DNA of 64,000 nucleotides from Hanamia caeni (GTDB taxonomy: Bacteria > Bacteroidota > Bacteroidia > Chitinophagales > Chitinophagaceae): NCBI RefSeq assembly GCF_003721595.1, contig NZ_RJJR01000015.1:62001-126000 (forward strand), read 5' to 3'. The translations under genes and the position numbers were made by a program. Of the stretch, positions 41,864 through 51,147 are shown piece after piece. The notes below the pieces were generated by a model that worked only from the letters and a program-made list of their open reading frames with translations, had not been told where the DNA came from and did not search any database. The stretch's first letter is position 1, and every line of letters starts with the position of its first letter.

Positions 41864-44323
41864 CTAATTAGAAGAACTCTTCACCCTGTTCTGCTCATCC
41901 GAAGCGCCACCGGTTCTTCTGTGTGGCTGATTTTTTATGGGGTTGCCAAACCGGTAAGAAAAGGTAAGTGAAAAAGTTCTGCTGTCCCAAACATTTTTAA
42001 TCCGCGCATCTATGTCCTGGTAATTAATATACCCCTGAAAATATTGCGAATTAAAAATATCACGTACGCTGAATTTTAAACTTCCTTTTTTCTTAAGAAT
42101 TAATTTTTGAACGCCTGCATCAAGCCTCCACATTGGATACATAACGATTTGCCCTTCGATGGCTTTCGACCTGTAAAAGCCACTTAACTCAGCGCTCCAA
42201 TCTTCGCTAATCTTAAACTGGTTATTCATATTTGCCATAAATGTTGTTGCTTCAATATTCAGATTACCACCATCAATTACTCCGCTGAATGCGTTATAGT
42301 TTACATTGGAAAATAAATTAGTTGACCAAAATGAAGTAACCGGAAAATTAGCGCTTACGGCAATTCCATAATTTGTTTTGGATGCGAGGTTTTCTTTGGT
42401 TTGAAAAGTTTTTCTTTCGCTTGTTATTTGCTTGAGCACATCTGAAAAAGCATTGTGCGTTTTTGTGTAATTTAAAGTGGTGGTCAAAAAGCCTTTGTAA
42501 GTATGCGATAATTCAATATTATCCGAAAACTGAGGTTGCAATAATGTGTTGCCTACCTGGTAAGTATATTCGTCCAGGAAGTAATAGAACGGATTTAAAT
42601 CTCCATAGTCCGGCCTGTCTATTCTTCTTCCATAGTTGGCAGAAAAAGTATTTTTATCATTTAATTGATAACTCACATACACGGTCGGAAACAGGTTCAC
42701 ATAATTTTTTGTGAAAGCAGAATCGGGATGTGAAGCGTTGCCCAATTGATGGCCGTAAGCATTTGTGTTTTCAGCACGCAGGCCCGCTTGCAAACCCCAT
42801 TTTTTTATTTGCCGGTTATAGTTTACATAAGCTGCATTGATATTTTCTTTATAAATAAAATGGTTGGTTTTTCCTTCGTCTATCACAGTCTCATCCTGCG
42901 TTTGATTGCGATACACTGCATCATTATCGGTGGTTACATAGCTGCTTTTTATCCCGGTTTCGATTTTTGCATTTTTCTTTAACGGAAATGTAAAATCCGT
43001 TTTAGCAGAATAAATTTTTATTTTGGATGGCAAGGTTCCCAACAAAGATGAAGGGTCTTTCCTGACCGTCAAATCAGGATTATAATAGTTGTTTGCGAGC
43101 AAAGAACTGGATTTCATGTTGTAATCTATATAATCCAGGTCGACGGTAAATTCTTTTCCGGCAGAATCAAATTTGTGATACAGGTTCAGATTCGTTGAAA
43201 AGTTTTTTGAATTTCCATCGTTGGTATAATCTGCTATCACAACGGAATCAATTTTATTTTTTCCATCGTTTAAGTTAGTGCGGTTTCTATTAAAGCTTTC
43301 AAATGGATTGATATATCCTGAAAATACAGCGCCTACTGTGGTGTTCTTACTCGCATAAAAATCGAAGCCGGCTTTAATATTGTGATTTTGCGACCTGTTA
43401 CTGCGAACTATTTTCTGGTCAAAAATCGCTTCGGTTACCTTGGTGTTTGTATCTCTAAACTTCCTGTTGATCGTTTGATTAGTATGCCCACGCCATAAAG
43501 AATAGCTGTAATTCCCAAACAGGTTTATTTTGCCCGTGCGGTAGTTCAGGTTTAAACTTTGGTTGGTTTTTGTGTAATAGGATTGAAGAACAGAAGAAGA
43601 TACACTTCCGTTGAATCCTTTCATTTTATTCTTTTTCGTCTTGATATTAATAATGCCAGAATTACCGGCTGCATCATATTTAGCAGATGGGTTTGTCATT
43701 ATTTCAATCTGGTCAAGCGCTGAAGAAGGCATATTTTTCAACAAGTTGGCTAATTGATCGCCGCTGAGGTAGGAAGGTTTTCCATCGAGCATAATAGTTA
43801 CGCCTGCTTTGCCTTTCAAGCTAATGTTACCATCTTTATCAACGGATACGCCTGGCGATTTTTCCAGCATTTCCAGGGCAGAAGTTCCGGCGTTGGAGAT
43901 TGATGCGTCCACATTTACAATGGTCCGGTCTATTTTTCTTTCGATAAATGGCTTTTTGGCTGTGACGGTAATCCCTTTTAATGTTTTGATTTCATTATTT
44001 AATTTCAAAACGCCAGCATTGATGTTCTTATCTGCCACAATTATTGTTGAACTATAAGTTGCCAGGTGGCCTATGGAGGTAGCCAATAAATAATATTTAC
44101 CTGCCGCAACGTGTTGAAAATCAAAATTTCCTTCCTTGTCGGCGATGCTAATCTTCATTAATGAAGAGTCAGATGCTTTATATAATGACACGGTTGCCGC
44201 ATCAATAATTTTCTGGCCGCCACCATCGGTAATCCTTCCAGATATAGAGCCGTCCGGTGTTTGAGCTTTTGAAGCCATTGATATTATCATCAAAAAACCC
44301 AGAAATAAAAATGCTTTTTTCAT
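41864..44323 (-). CDS. TonB-dependent-type outer-membrane beta-barrel receptor with regulatory domain
   Basis: 819 residues. Signal peptide 1-20. A carboxypeptidase-regulatory-like domain at about 24-105 (GSISGRITDGGGQKIIDAAT, FDFQHVAAGKYYLLATSIGH) comes first, then a plug-like domain (about 115-225; NAGTSALEMLEKSPGVSVDK, IMLDGKPSYLSGDQLANLLK, IEIMTNPSAKYDAAGNSGII) and a large barrel of the outer-membrane beta-barrel family (OMP_b-brl_3) to the end (FSVRDIFNSQYFQG, TFSLTFSYRFG). Such receptors in Bacteroidota take up or sense ligands; no SusD partner is adjacent, so the ligand is unknown. Confidence 0.93.
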   Translation of the reverse strand: MKKAFLFLGFLMIISMASKAQTPDGSISGRITDGGGQKIIDAATVSLYKASDSSLMKISIADKEGNFDFQHVAAGKYYLLATSIGHLATYSSTIIVADKNINAGVLKLNNEIKTLKGITVTAKKPFIERKIDRTIVNVDASISNAGTSALEMLEKSPGVSVDKDGNISLKGKAGVTIMLDGKPSYLSGDQLANLLKNMPSSALDQIEIMTNPSAKYDAAGNSGIINIKTKKNKMKGFNGSVSSSVLQSYYTKTNQSLNLNYRTGKINLFGNYSYSLWRGHTNQTINRKFRDTNTKVTEAIFDQKIVRSNRSQNHNIKAGFDFYASKNTTVGAVFSGYINPFESFNRNRTNLNDGKNKIDSVVIADYTNDGNSKNFSTNLNLYHKFDSAGKEFTVDLDYIDYNMKSSSLLANNYYNPDLTVRKDPSSLLGTLPSKIKIYSAKTDFTFPLKKNAKIETGIKSSYVTTDNDAVYRNQTQDETVIDEGKTNHFIYKENINAAYVNYNRQIKKWGLQAGLRAENTNAYGHQLGNASHPDSAFTKNYVNLFPTVYVSYQLNDKNTFSANYGRRIDRPDYGDLNPFYYFLDEYTYQVGNTLLQPQFSDNIELSHTYKGFLTTTLNYTKTHNAFSDVLKQITSERKTFQTKENLASKTNYGIAVSANFPVTSFWSTNLFSNVNYNAFSGVIDGGNLNIEATTFMANMNNQFKISEDWSAELSGFYRSKAIEGQIVMYPMWRLDAGVQKLILKKKGSLKFSVRDIFNSQYFQGYINYQDIDARIKNVWDSRTFSLTFSYRFGNPIKNQPHRRTGGASDEQNRVKSSSN

Positions 44324-44360
44324 AAAAAAAAATGTTGATGAGTGTATGCTTATTACATTG

Positions 44361-44368
44361 CAAACCTA
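44361..44368 (-). promoter_or_regulatory. -7 promoter box TAGGTTTG of the receptor gene
   Basis: The complement of CAAACCTA is TAGGTTTG, an exact TAnnTTTG match, about 38 bp before the receptor's start. A clear -33 TTTG partner is not visible. Confidence 0.45.
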
Positions 44369-44526
44369 AGTAGTATGTGTTGCATAGTACATAGTGATAC
44401 ATGAATGGTTAATATTTCCTTTTGATTGGTAAAAGTTGTGGGTTAGACGGATGGGGAAATTAAAATGTTACAGTGAAGGCATAAAAAAACAGATTTATAT
44501 TTTCGCCTTGAAGCAAGAAGCAATTT

Positions 44527-45021
44527 TTAAAATTTTAGTTCCATTACATAATCGTTCATAAAATAACCGGATCCGATATCAATATCTTCTTCCCGGATAA
44601 TCTTAAATCCTTGTTTTTCGTAAAAATGAAGGGCTTTATTGTACCGATTCACATTAAGCTGCAGAGAAGCAGCGCCGGTTTTTTTGACCTGTATAATAAC
44701 ATGGTTCAATAATTCTTTTCCAAGATTTTTGCCCTGGCAGGAGGGAAGCACATAAATTTTGTTCAGATGGTAAACAGAACCGTCCGTATGTGGTGAATAG
44801 GACGCAAAGCCTGCAGGTAAACCATTTTCAAATAAAATTATAAATTGATGATGTAAAACCGTTGCCTGGTTCTGAAGAGAAGGAAGGGAATAAATTTTAT
44901 CTAACATATAATCCAACTGCTCCTGCCCAAGAATTTTCAAATAGGCTGAAGGCCAGGTTTCATGGGCCAATTGATGAATTATAACCAGGTCTTCAGCATT
45001 TGCCGGCTTAATTTCAATCAT
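44527..45021 (-). CDS. GNAT-family N-acetyltransferase
   Basis: 164 residues. The acetyl-CoA-binding region reads HLNKIYVLPSCQGKNLGKEL then LNHVIIQVK (the QxxGxG/A-like motif A), followed by NVNRYNKALHFYEKQGFKII of motif B. Small cytosolic acetyltransferase; the substrate is unknown. It starts at the base after the stop of the secreted 157-residue protein, so the two are translated together. Confidence 0.9.
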   Translation of the reverse strand: MIEIKPANAEDLVIIHQLAHETWPSAYLKILGQEQLDYMLDKIYSLPSLQNQATVLHHQFIILFENGLPAGFASYSPHTDGSVYHLNKIYVLPSCQGKNLGKELLNHVIIQVKKTGAASLQLNVNRYNKALHFYEKQGFKIIREEDIDIGSGYFMNDYVMELKF

Positions 45022-45495
45022 TTACTTTGTGGTGATTTTTATTTCCGGCGCAAAGAATTCTCTTCCTTCTTTATCCTTTACAACAATGTCAAAAAAATAA
45101 AGCTGTTCTTCGGGTTGCAAACGTTGCCTGATATTATCTACCCAAAGTTTTGGTAAAGGCGTTTCTTTGAAACGATTTGCAGAAATAGTGAAAACTTTTT
45201 CCTTTTTCCCACTTTCGTCATTTAAGATATATGATTTTTGCCTGTATAAAAACTGGTACGAAATCACAGGGTACTGGTTGTTTTTTTCATCAGTAATTTT
45301 CAGGGGAAGGCCCACCAATTGGATTCCTTCATCTAAAGTAACCTCCGCGCCGTTTTGGTTCACACCTAAATAAGTTTTCACCACCGGTGGTTTAAACTTT
45401 GGTTCCTTGCTAATAATTTCTTTATTCTGGGCGAAAAGATTATAACTGCAAGCTACCAGGCAAAAGCAAAAAAATGTTCTTAAATAAAATTTCAA
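45022..45495 (-). CDS. secreted protein of unknown function
   Basis: 157 residues with an N-terminal signal peptide (hydrophobic FFCFCLVACSYNLFA then QN) and a mature part rich in beta strands (KTYLGVNQNGAEVTL, YPVISYQFLYRQ, LYFFDIVVKDKEGREFFAPE). No recognised family. It lies 12 bp after valS and directly before the GNAT gene, suggesting an operon valS-secreted protein-GNAT. Confidence 0.75.
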   Translation of the reverse strand: MKFYLRTFFCFCLVACSYNLFAQNKEIISKEPKFKPPVVKTYLGVNQNGAEVTLDEGIQLVGLPLKITDEKNNQYPVISYQFLYRQKSYILNDESGKKEKVFTISANRFKETPLPKLWVDNIRQRLQPEEQLYFFDIVVKDKEGREFFAPEIKITTK

Positions 45496-45507
45496 ATTAT
45501 GAGGTTT

Positions 45508-48213
45508 TCAATGGTTCAGGGAAGCAAGCGTTTGTTCTATCACATTTATTTTTGATTCGGTATCTGATTTCTTTTTCCTTTCTAATTCAATCACCTCGGG
45601 CCGGGCATTATTTACAAATTTATCATTAGTTAGTTTTTTGTTAATTGTAATTAGGAAACCTTTAAGATAATTTAAATCTTTAGTCAGCTTTTCTGTTTGA
45701 ACCGATGAATCTATGGCTGTATCTGATTCTATGTAAATTTTTTCGTTGCCAGCCACGGTCATAATTGCGGACGAAGCAGGTGCTTCATTAAAAACAATTT
45801 TATCTGCATTGGTTTGCTTCGCTAAAATTTCTTTTATAAGATGATAAGAAGATTCTTCAGCGGTGTCTATAAATAATGAAACCGGTTCTTTGGGCTTCAG
45901 GTTATTTTTATTTTTTGCATCCCTGATAGAAGTGATTACATTTTTTAATTTGAGACCTTCCTGTAAAATTTTACTGTCAAATTTTTCAACAGGTTGAAAT
46001 TGTTTTACAGCAAGGTCATCATTCCTCTTTTTCAGTAAATGATAAATTTCTTCAGTGATAAAAGGCATGAACGGGTGAAGCAGTTGAAGAAGATTGTCGA
46101 AAAATGTAATTGATTTTTCATACACATTTTTTGAGATCGACTTTCCATATTCGGGTTTAATCCATTCTAAATACCAGCTACAGAAATCGTCCCATATAAG
46201 CGAATAGATAGTTTTTAACGCCTCGCTCAACCGGAATTGTTGCATCAGATTTTCAATTTCAATCCGCACTTCATTTAACCGGTTTTCAAACCAGGTAATT
46301 GCAAATTGACCTCCGTCCACAGATGACTGACCACCGGAAGCTAGATCGGTCGTCGGTGGAGGGTTGTCCGTTGTCCCTTCCTCCCACATTTTCAGCAATT
46401 TCGTGGCGTTCCACAATTTATTATTAAAATGCTTGCCTTGTTCAAGGCTGCTTTCATCAAACAATAAATCATTGCCGGCAGGGGAGGATATCATTATTCC
46501 AAACCTAACCGCATCTGCGCCATATTCGTGAATCAGCGTTAAAAGATCAGGACTGTTTCCCAGGCTCTTGCTCATTTTTCTTCCGAGCTTATCGCGCACC
46601 ATACCTGTAAAATACACATCACTGAAAGGTTTCTCTTTCATATATTCCATTCCTGCCATAATCATTCTCGCTACCCAAAAGAAAATAATATCCTGGCCCG
46701 TTACCAATACGGAAGTGGGATAATAATAATTAATGTCTTTATTTCCCGGCTCTGTAATCCCCCTAAAAACTTCTATCGGCCACAACCACGATGAAAACCA
46801 TGTATCAAGCACATCCTCATCCTGTTTTAGTTGAGCATTGGTTACTGAATATTGATCGCTGAATATTTTTTTTGCCTTTTCTTCGGTTTCGGCAACTACG
46901 AATCTTCCTTCTTCATCGTACCACGCCGGGATTTGCTGGCCCCACCAAAGCTGCCTGCTGATGCACCAGTCTTTTACATTTTCAAGCCAATATTTGTAAG
47001 TGGCGTTATATTTTTCGGCAGGATGAATTTTAATATCGCCGTTGGTAACCGCCTCCAATGCCGGCTCAGCAAGGCCCTTCATTTTTACAAACCATTGCGT
47101 GGAGATTTTCGGCTCTGCAACGGCGTTGGTGCGTTGGCTGTAACCTAACCTGGTAGTATATTCTTCCTCTTTAACGAGCAAGCCTTTTTCTTTTAATTCA
47201 TCTACTATTTTTTTGCGCGCTTCAAACCTGTCTTCGCCAATATAAATTTGTGCAGCTTCACTCAACGTGCCATCTTCATTCAATGTATCAACTACCGGAA
47301 GATTGAACTTTAAACCGATATTGAAATCATTAATGTCGTGAGCGGGCGTTATTTTTAAAATGCCTGTTCCGAAATCTTTATCGACGTATTCATCAAAGAT
47401 TACAGGAACCTCTTTGTCGATCAATGGAACAATTACTTTTTTCCCCTTCAGATATTCATAACGATCATCGCCGGGATTAGCGCATACAGCCACATCGCCC
47501 ATAATGGTTTCCGGTCTTTGGGTGGCTATCACAATATAGTTTTCTTCGTTGTCCTCCGCCTTTTGCCTTGCGCCTTTTGCATTTTGCGTTCCGCTTACTG
47601 CATATTTTATATAAAATAATTTCCCCGTTACATCTTTATATTCTACCTCTTCATCGCTCAGGGCAGTTTTGGCTACGGGATCCCAATTAATCATCCTGGC
47701 GCCACGATATATCAGGCCCTTATTATACAGATCAACAAAAACTTTGATAACTGCTTTATAATAATGATCATCCATAGTAAATGAAACCCTGTTCCAGTCT
47801 ACACTACAGCCCAATTTTTCTATCTGGTTATAAATTATATTACCATATTTTTCTTTCCATTCAAAAGCGTATTTCAAAAATTCTTCTCTTGATAAATTTT
47901 TTTTATCAATTCCTTTTTCTCTTTTCAGCATCTCCACCACTTTCGCTTCGGTAGCTATAGAAGCATGGTCGCTTCCAGGCACCCAACATGCATTAAAGCC
48001 ACTCATTCGTGCTTTTCTTACCAAAATATCCTGGACAGTTTCATTTAAGGTATGGCCCATGTGCAATACGCCTGTCACATTTGGCGGCGGTATCACAACT
48101 GTAAAGGGCGGCTTGCTTTCATCAGGTAGGCTATTGAAATATTCTTTCAATTTCCAATGCGCATTCCATTTTTCCTCTACCGGTCCCGGAATATAATTTT
48201 TGCTTAACTCCAT
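45508..48213 (-). CDS. valS: valyl-tRNA synthetase with two repeat-derived inserts
   Basis: 901 residues. Class I signature HMGHT at 51-55 and KMSKS near 545-549 (RKMSKSLGNSPDLLTL), with the editing domain between and a C-terminal coiled coil (SVQTEKLTKDLNYLKGF). It charges tRNA-Val. Two loops hold unusual low-complexity inserts: residues about 206-220 (TQNAKGARQKAEDNEEN) in the editing region just before VIATQRPETIMGDVAV, and about 611-635 (GTTDNPPPTTDLASGGQSSV) before the anticodon-binding domain. Both are encoded by repeat-like DNA and keep the frame. Enzyme motifs are intact. Confidence 0.97.
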   Translation of the reverse strand: MELSKNYIPGPVEEKWNAHWKLKEYFNSLPDESKPPFTVVIPPPNVTGVLHMGHTLNETVQDILVRKARMSGFNACWVPGSDHASIATEAKVVEMLKREKGIDKKNLSREEFLKYAFEWKEKYGNIIYNQIEKLGCSVDWNRVSFTMDDHYYKAVIKVFVDLYNKGLIYRGARMINWDPVAKTALSDEEVEYKDVTGKLFYIKYAVSGTQNAKGARQKAEDNEENYIVIATQRPETIMGDVAVCANPGDDRYEYLKGKKVIVPLIDKEVPVIFDEYVDKDFGTGILKITPAHDINDFNIGLKFNLPVVDTLNEDGTLSEAAQIYIGEDRFEARKKIVDELKEKGLLVKEEEYTTRLGYSQRTNAVAEPKISTQWFVKMKGLAEPALEAVTNGDIKIHPAEKYNATYKYWLENVKDWCISRQLWWGQQIPAWYDEEGRFVVAETEEKAKKIFSDQYSVTNAQLKQDEDVLDTWFSSWLWPIEVFRGITEPGNKDINYYYPTSVLVTGQDIIFFWVARMIMAGMEYMKEKPFSDVYFTGMVRDKLGRKMSKSLGNSPDLLTLIHEYGADAVRFGIMISSPAGNDLLFDESSLEQGKHFNNKLWNATKLLKMWEEGTTDNPPPTTDLASGGQSSVDGGQFAITWFENRLNEVRIEIENLMQQFRLSEALKTIYSLIWDDFCSWYLEWIKPEYGKSISKNVYEKSITFFDNLLQLLHPFMPFITEEIYHLLKKRNDDLAVKQFQPVEKFDSKILQEGLKLKNVITSIRDAKNKNNLKPKEPVSLFIDTAEESSYHLIKEILAKQTNADKIVFNEAPASSAIMTVAGNEKIYIESDTAIDSSVQTEKLTKDLNYLKGFLITINKKLTNDKFVNNARPEVIELERKKKSDTESKINVIEQTLASLNH
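46308..46378. repeat. low-complexity insert 2 inside valS
   Basis: The stretch holds CTCCGTCCACAGATGACTGA then CCACCGGAAG and GGTCGTCGGTGGAGGGTTGT words, which form a reiterated GG/CC-rich sequence unlike the AT-rich gene around it. It adds about 24 residues in frame. Confidence 0.65.
47554..47594. repeat. AAGGC-word insert 1 inside valS
   Basis: CTCCGCCTTTTGCCTTGCGC then CTTTTGCATTTTGCG: the complement is GCAAAAGGCGCAAGGCAAAA, the same style as the intergenic repeat at 26711. It sits in frame in the editing domain. Confidence 0.8.
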
Positions 48214-48306
48214 TTTTTTGTAAAAAATTTAAGGCCCGCAAAGTTAATACAAACATGGTTTAGTAACTTGCTAAGTACATTAGTAATAATTTAATTTAAC
48301 CGCCTT

Positions 48307-49689
48307 TTGTTATTCGCAATTGTAGATATTGAAACCACCGGGGGCTATGCGGCTGCCAATGGAATTATTGAAATCGCTGTATTTATCAGTGATGGTGAAA
48401 AGATTTTAAATGAATTCCATTCCTTGATAAACCCATATTATACTATTCCACGCTTTATTGAATCGCTTACAGGGATTACCAATTCCATGGTAGAAAATGA
48501 AAAGGATTTTAAAAGCGTTGCTGCAGAATTATATGATTTGCTTCACGACAAGATTTTTGTAGCTCACAATGTCAATTTTGATTATTCTTTTGTTAACCAT
48601 CATCTGCTTGCATGTGGCTATCAGCTGTGCTGCAAAAAATTATGTACGGTTCGCCTGGGGCGAAAAATAGTTCCCGGTTTAAAAGGATATGGCCTCGGAA
48701 AAATTTGTAAGCATCTCGGTATTGAAATTGAAGAAAGACACAGAGCAAAGGGAGATGCAAGAGCTACTGCCACGTTGTTGCATTATCTTTTGAAAATGGA
48801 TACTAACGGCGATGTGCAAGCGATGTTAAAGGGTGGAAGCAAAGAACAATTTCTTCCACCTAATGTGGTGGCTTCTGATATTAAAAAGCTTCCCGCCCAG
48901 CCGGGCGTTTATTATTTCCACGATAAAAAGGGTAAAGTAATTTATGTAGGCAAAGCAAAAAATTTAAGCAAAAGAGTCAACAGCCATTTTTCAAACAACA
49001 AACCTAACAGGCAGAAACAGGAATTCCTAAAGAAAATTTACCACGTCAGTTTCCAGGTTACTGCAACAGAGCTGATGGCTTTTGTTTTGGAAAGCACCGA
49101 AATTAAAAAACTATGGCCCGACCAAAACCGAAGCCAGAAAAGATTTGAGCCGGCTTATGGCATTTATTCATTTGAAGATTCAAATGGCTACATGAGATTG
49201 TTTATAGAAAAAGTAAGAAAAAATCTGAAGCCGCTTTATAAGTTTGCGTCTCTTTCGGAAGGATATTCATCGCTTCGCAAAATGGTTGTAGAATATGGTC
49301 TTTGCCCCAAATTGTGTTTTCTGCAATCAGGAAATATTGAATGTCAGTCGCTCGCCAATAATGCATGCAAAGGCGCATGTGAACAACGCGAAAGCAGTGA
49401 AGATTATAATACCAGAGTGCTTGATTGTATCTACCACATTCAGTCTTCCTTACCTACATTTGCTTTGCTTGATAACGGATTAAAGCAACAGGAGAAGAGT
49501 TGCATTTTAATTGAAAATGGAAAATTTTTCGGAATGGGATATTTACCTTTTGACATTCAGGTGAGTTGTGTTGAAGACTTAAAAACTTACCTGACTCCTT
49601 ATGCTGAAAATGAATACATCCGCGGGATGGTGTTTCAGTATGCTGAAAAGTATCCTTATAAGAAGATAAGATTTTCTTCAGCAGAGTAA
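48307..49689 (+). CDS. DnaQ-like 3'-5' exonuclease fused to a GIY-YIG nuclease domain
   Basis: 460 residues, starting at TTG 48307 (an in-frame stop lies just upstream at 48292). Residues 1-170 are a DEDD exonuclease: Asp7 and Glu9 in FAIVDIETTGG, VAHNVNFDYSFV, and HRAKGDARATATLLHYL. Residues about 199-275 are a GIY-YIG domain (PGVYYFHDKKGKVIYVGKAK then NLSKRVNSHF), as in UvrC and Cho. The final 180 have a Cys-rich patch (CPKLCFLQSG, CQSLANNACKGACEQ). The fusion suggests DNA repair or processing; it is known in bacteria as an epsilon/UvrC-like protein. Confidence 0.9.
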   Translation: MLFAIVDIETTGGYAAANGIIEIAVFISDGEKILNEFHSLINPYYTIPRFIESLTGITNSMVENEKDFKSVAAELYDLLHDKIFVAHNVNFDYSFVNHHLLACGYQLCCKKLCTVRLGRKIVPGLKGYGLGKICKHLGIEIEERHRAKGDARATATLLHYLLKMDTNGDVQAMLKGGSKEQFLPPNVVASDIKKLPAQPGVYYFHDKKGKVIYVGKAKNLSKRVNSHFSNNKPNRQKQEFLKKIYHVSFQVTATELMAFVLESTEIKKLWPDQNRSQKRFEPAYGIYSFEDSNGYMRLFIEKVRKNLKPLYKFASLSEGYSSLRKMVVEYGLCPKLCFLQSGNIECQSLANNACKGACEQRESSEDYNTRVLDCIYHIQSSLPTFALLDNGLKQQEKSCILIENGKFFGMGYLPFDIQVSCVEDLKTYLTPYAENEYIRGMVFQYAEKYPYKKIRFSSAE

Positions 49690-49859
49690 CCAAAAATTAA
49701 AATTGTGGTTATTTGTGCTTTTACTATTCGGATTATTAGATTTTTTTTCGTCTTATCTTAAGAGGATCCAAAAGAGAATGAATATGTATTGCTTTTATTC
49801 AATTTTTAGAAAACAAAAAAGAAGTCAACCAACAAAATTTATAGTATCAAACTAAATTT

Positions 49860-51020
49860 ATGTCAAGAATCAGGAGCATTGATTTCGCCAGAGGCATTGT
49901 GATGATCATCATGGCATTAGATCATACCCGCGATTTAATGCATGTAACTTCACTCACTCAAAGCCCCACCGATCTTGCAACTACAACGCCACTATTATTT
50001 TTTACCAGGTGGATTACTCATTTTTGCGCGCCGGCATTTGTATTCCTGGCCGGCACTTCGGCTTATCTTTCCTTTAAAAATAAAAATGATGTGGCAGCCA
50101 GCAGGCGCTTTTTATTATCAAGAGGAATATGGTTGGTCATCCTTGAATTCACGTTAGTCAACTTCGGAATGTTTTTCGATATTCATTTCAGTGTTTTCAT
50201 TTTTGAAGTCATTGCTGCTATTGGTTTCGGTTTTATTATATTAAGCATTCTGCTAAAGGCGCCCACCAAATCAATCGCTGCCATTGGAATAATTATTATA
50301 TTTTGCCATAATCTTTTTTCTTTTATTCCCTTCGCAAATGGCTCTGTTATAAAATCCATTTTATCTCCTTTGCTGGTTCCCGGTGCATTTCCGATTTCGT
50401 CCACCACCACGTTTGTTATTGCATATCCGCCTTTGCCATGGCTCGGAATCATGCTTGCCGGTTTTGCCGCAGGAAAATTATTTTTGTTGAACCCTGCTAA
50501 AAGAAAAAGAATATTTTTTAACCTGGGATGGATTGTTCTGATTTTTTTTATAGTTATCCGGTTTTTAAATATTTACGGAGACCCCGCGCCGTGGTCGGTT
50601 CAGAAGAATCCTCTTTTCACAATTTTATCTTTTTTAAATGTTACAAAATATCCGCCATCTCTGCAATTTTGCCTGCTCACCCTTGGCGCAATGTTTCTAA
50701 TAATTTCTGTTGCAGAAGGATTGAAGAATAAAGTCACTGACTTTGTGATTGTATATGGTAAAGTGCCCATGTTTTATTTCCTGGTTCATTTTTACCTCAT
50801 ACATCTTATTATGCTTGTGATGGTTTACCTCCAGGGTTTTCACGGTTCACAGATGATTTTTGGATTTAATTTTGGCAGGCCTAAAGAGGGGAGCGGTGTT
50901 AATCTTTTGGGAATTTATCTTATCTGGCTATGCGTTGTGATTGTTTTATATCCTTTGTGTAAATGGTATGGAAACTATAAAACCTTACATAAGGAAAAAC
51001 AATGGCTCAGATATTTATAA
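49860..51020 (+). CDS. DUF1624/heparan-alpha-glucosaminide acetyltransferase-like membrane protein
   Basis: 386 residues with ten or so hydrophobic segments. The start RIRSIDFARGIVMIIMALDH then TRDLMH and FTRWITHFCAPAFVFLAGTS are typical of DUF1624 acyltransferase-like proteins (OafA/HGSNAT-related), with the conserved His in the first membrane region (ALDHTRD). It may transfer acetyl groups across the inner membrane to a sugar; substrate unknown. Confidence 0.85.
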   Translation: MSRIRSIDFARGIVMIIMALDHTRDLMHVTSLTQSPTDLATTTPLLFFTRWITHFCAPAFVFLAGTSAYLSFKNKNDVAASRRFLLSRGIWLVILEFTLVNFGMFFDIHFSVFIFEVIAAIGFGFIILSILLKAPTKSIAAIGIIIIFCHNLFSFIPFANGSVIKSILSPLLVPGAFPISSTTTFVIAYPPLPWLGIMLAGFAAGKLFLLNPAKRKRIFFNLGWIVLIFFIVIRFLNIYGDPAPWSVQKNPLFTILSFLNVTKYPPSLQFCLLTLGAMFLIISVAEGLKNKVTDFVIVYGKVPMFYFLVHFYLIHLIMLVMVYLQGFHGSQMIFGFNFGRPKEGSGVNLLGIYLIWLCVVIVLYPLCKWYGNYKTLHKEKQWLRYL

Positions 51021-51147
51021 ATCAAAATGAAAAATGTTTGCTTATAATCCATTGCCGGAATTTTAAAGCAACCGGAATAGAAATAAGCCTTATTTGCAGT
51101 TTTACTGCACCTCACAAAAAATCTCAAAAAATACATCAATAAAGTTC

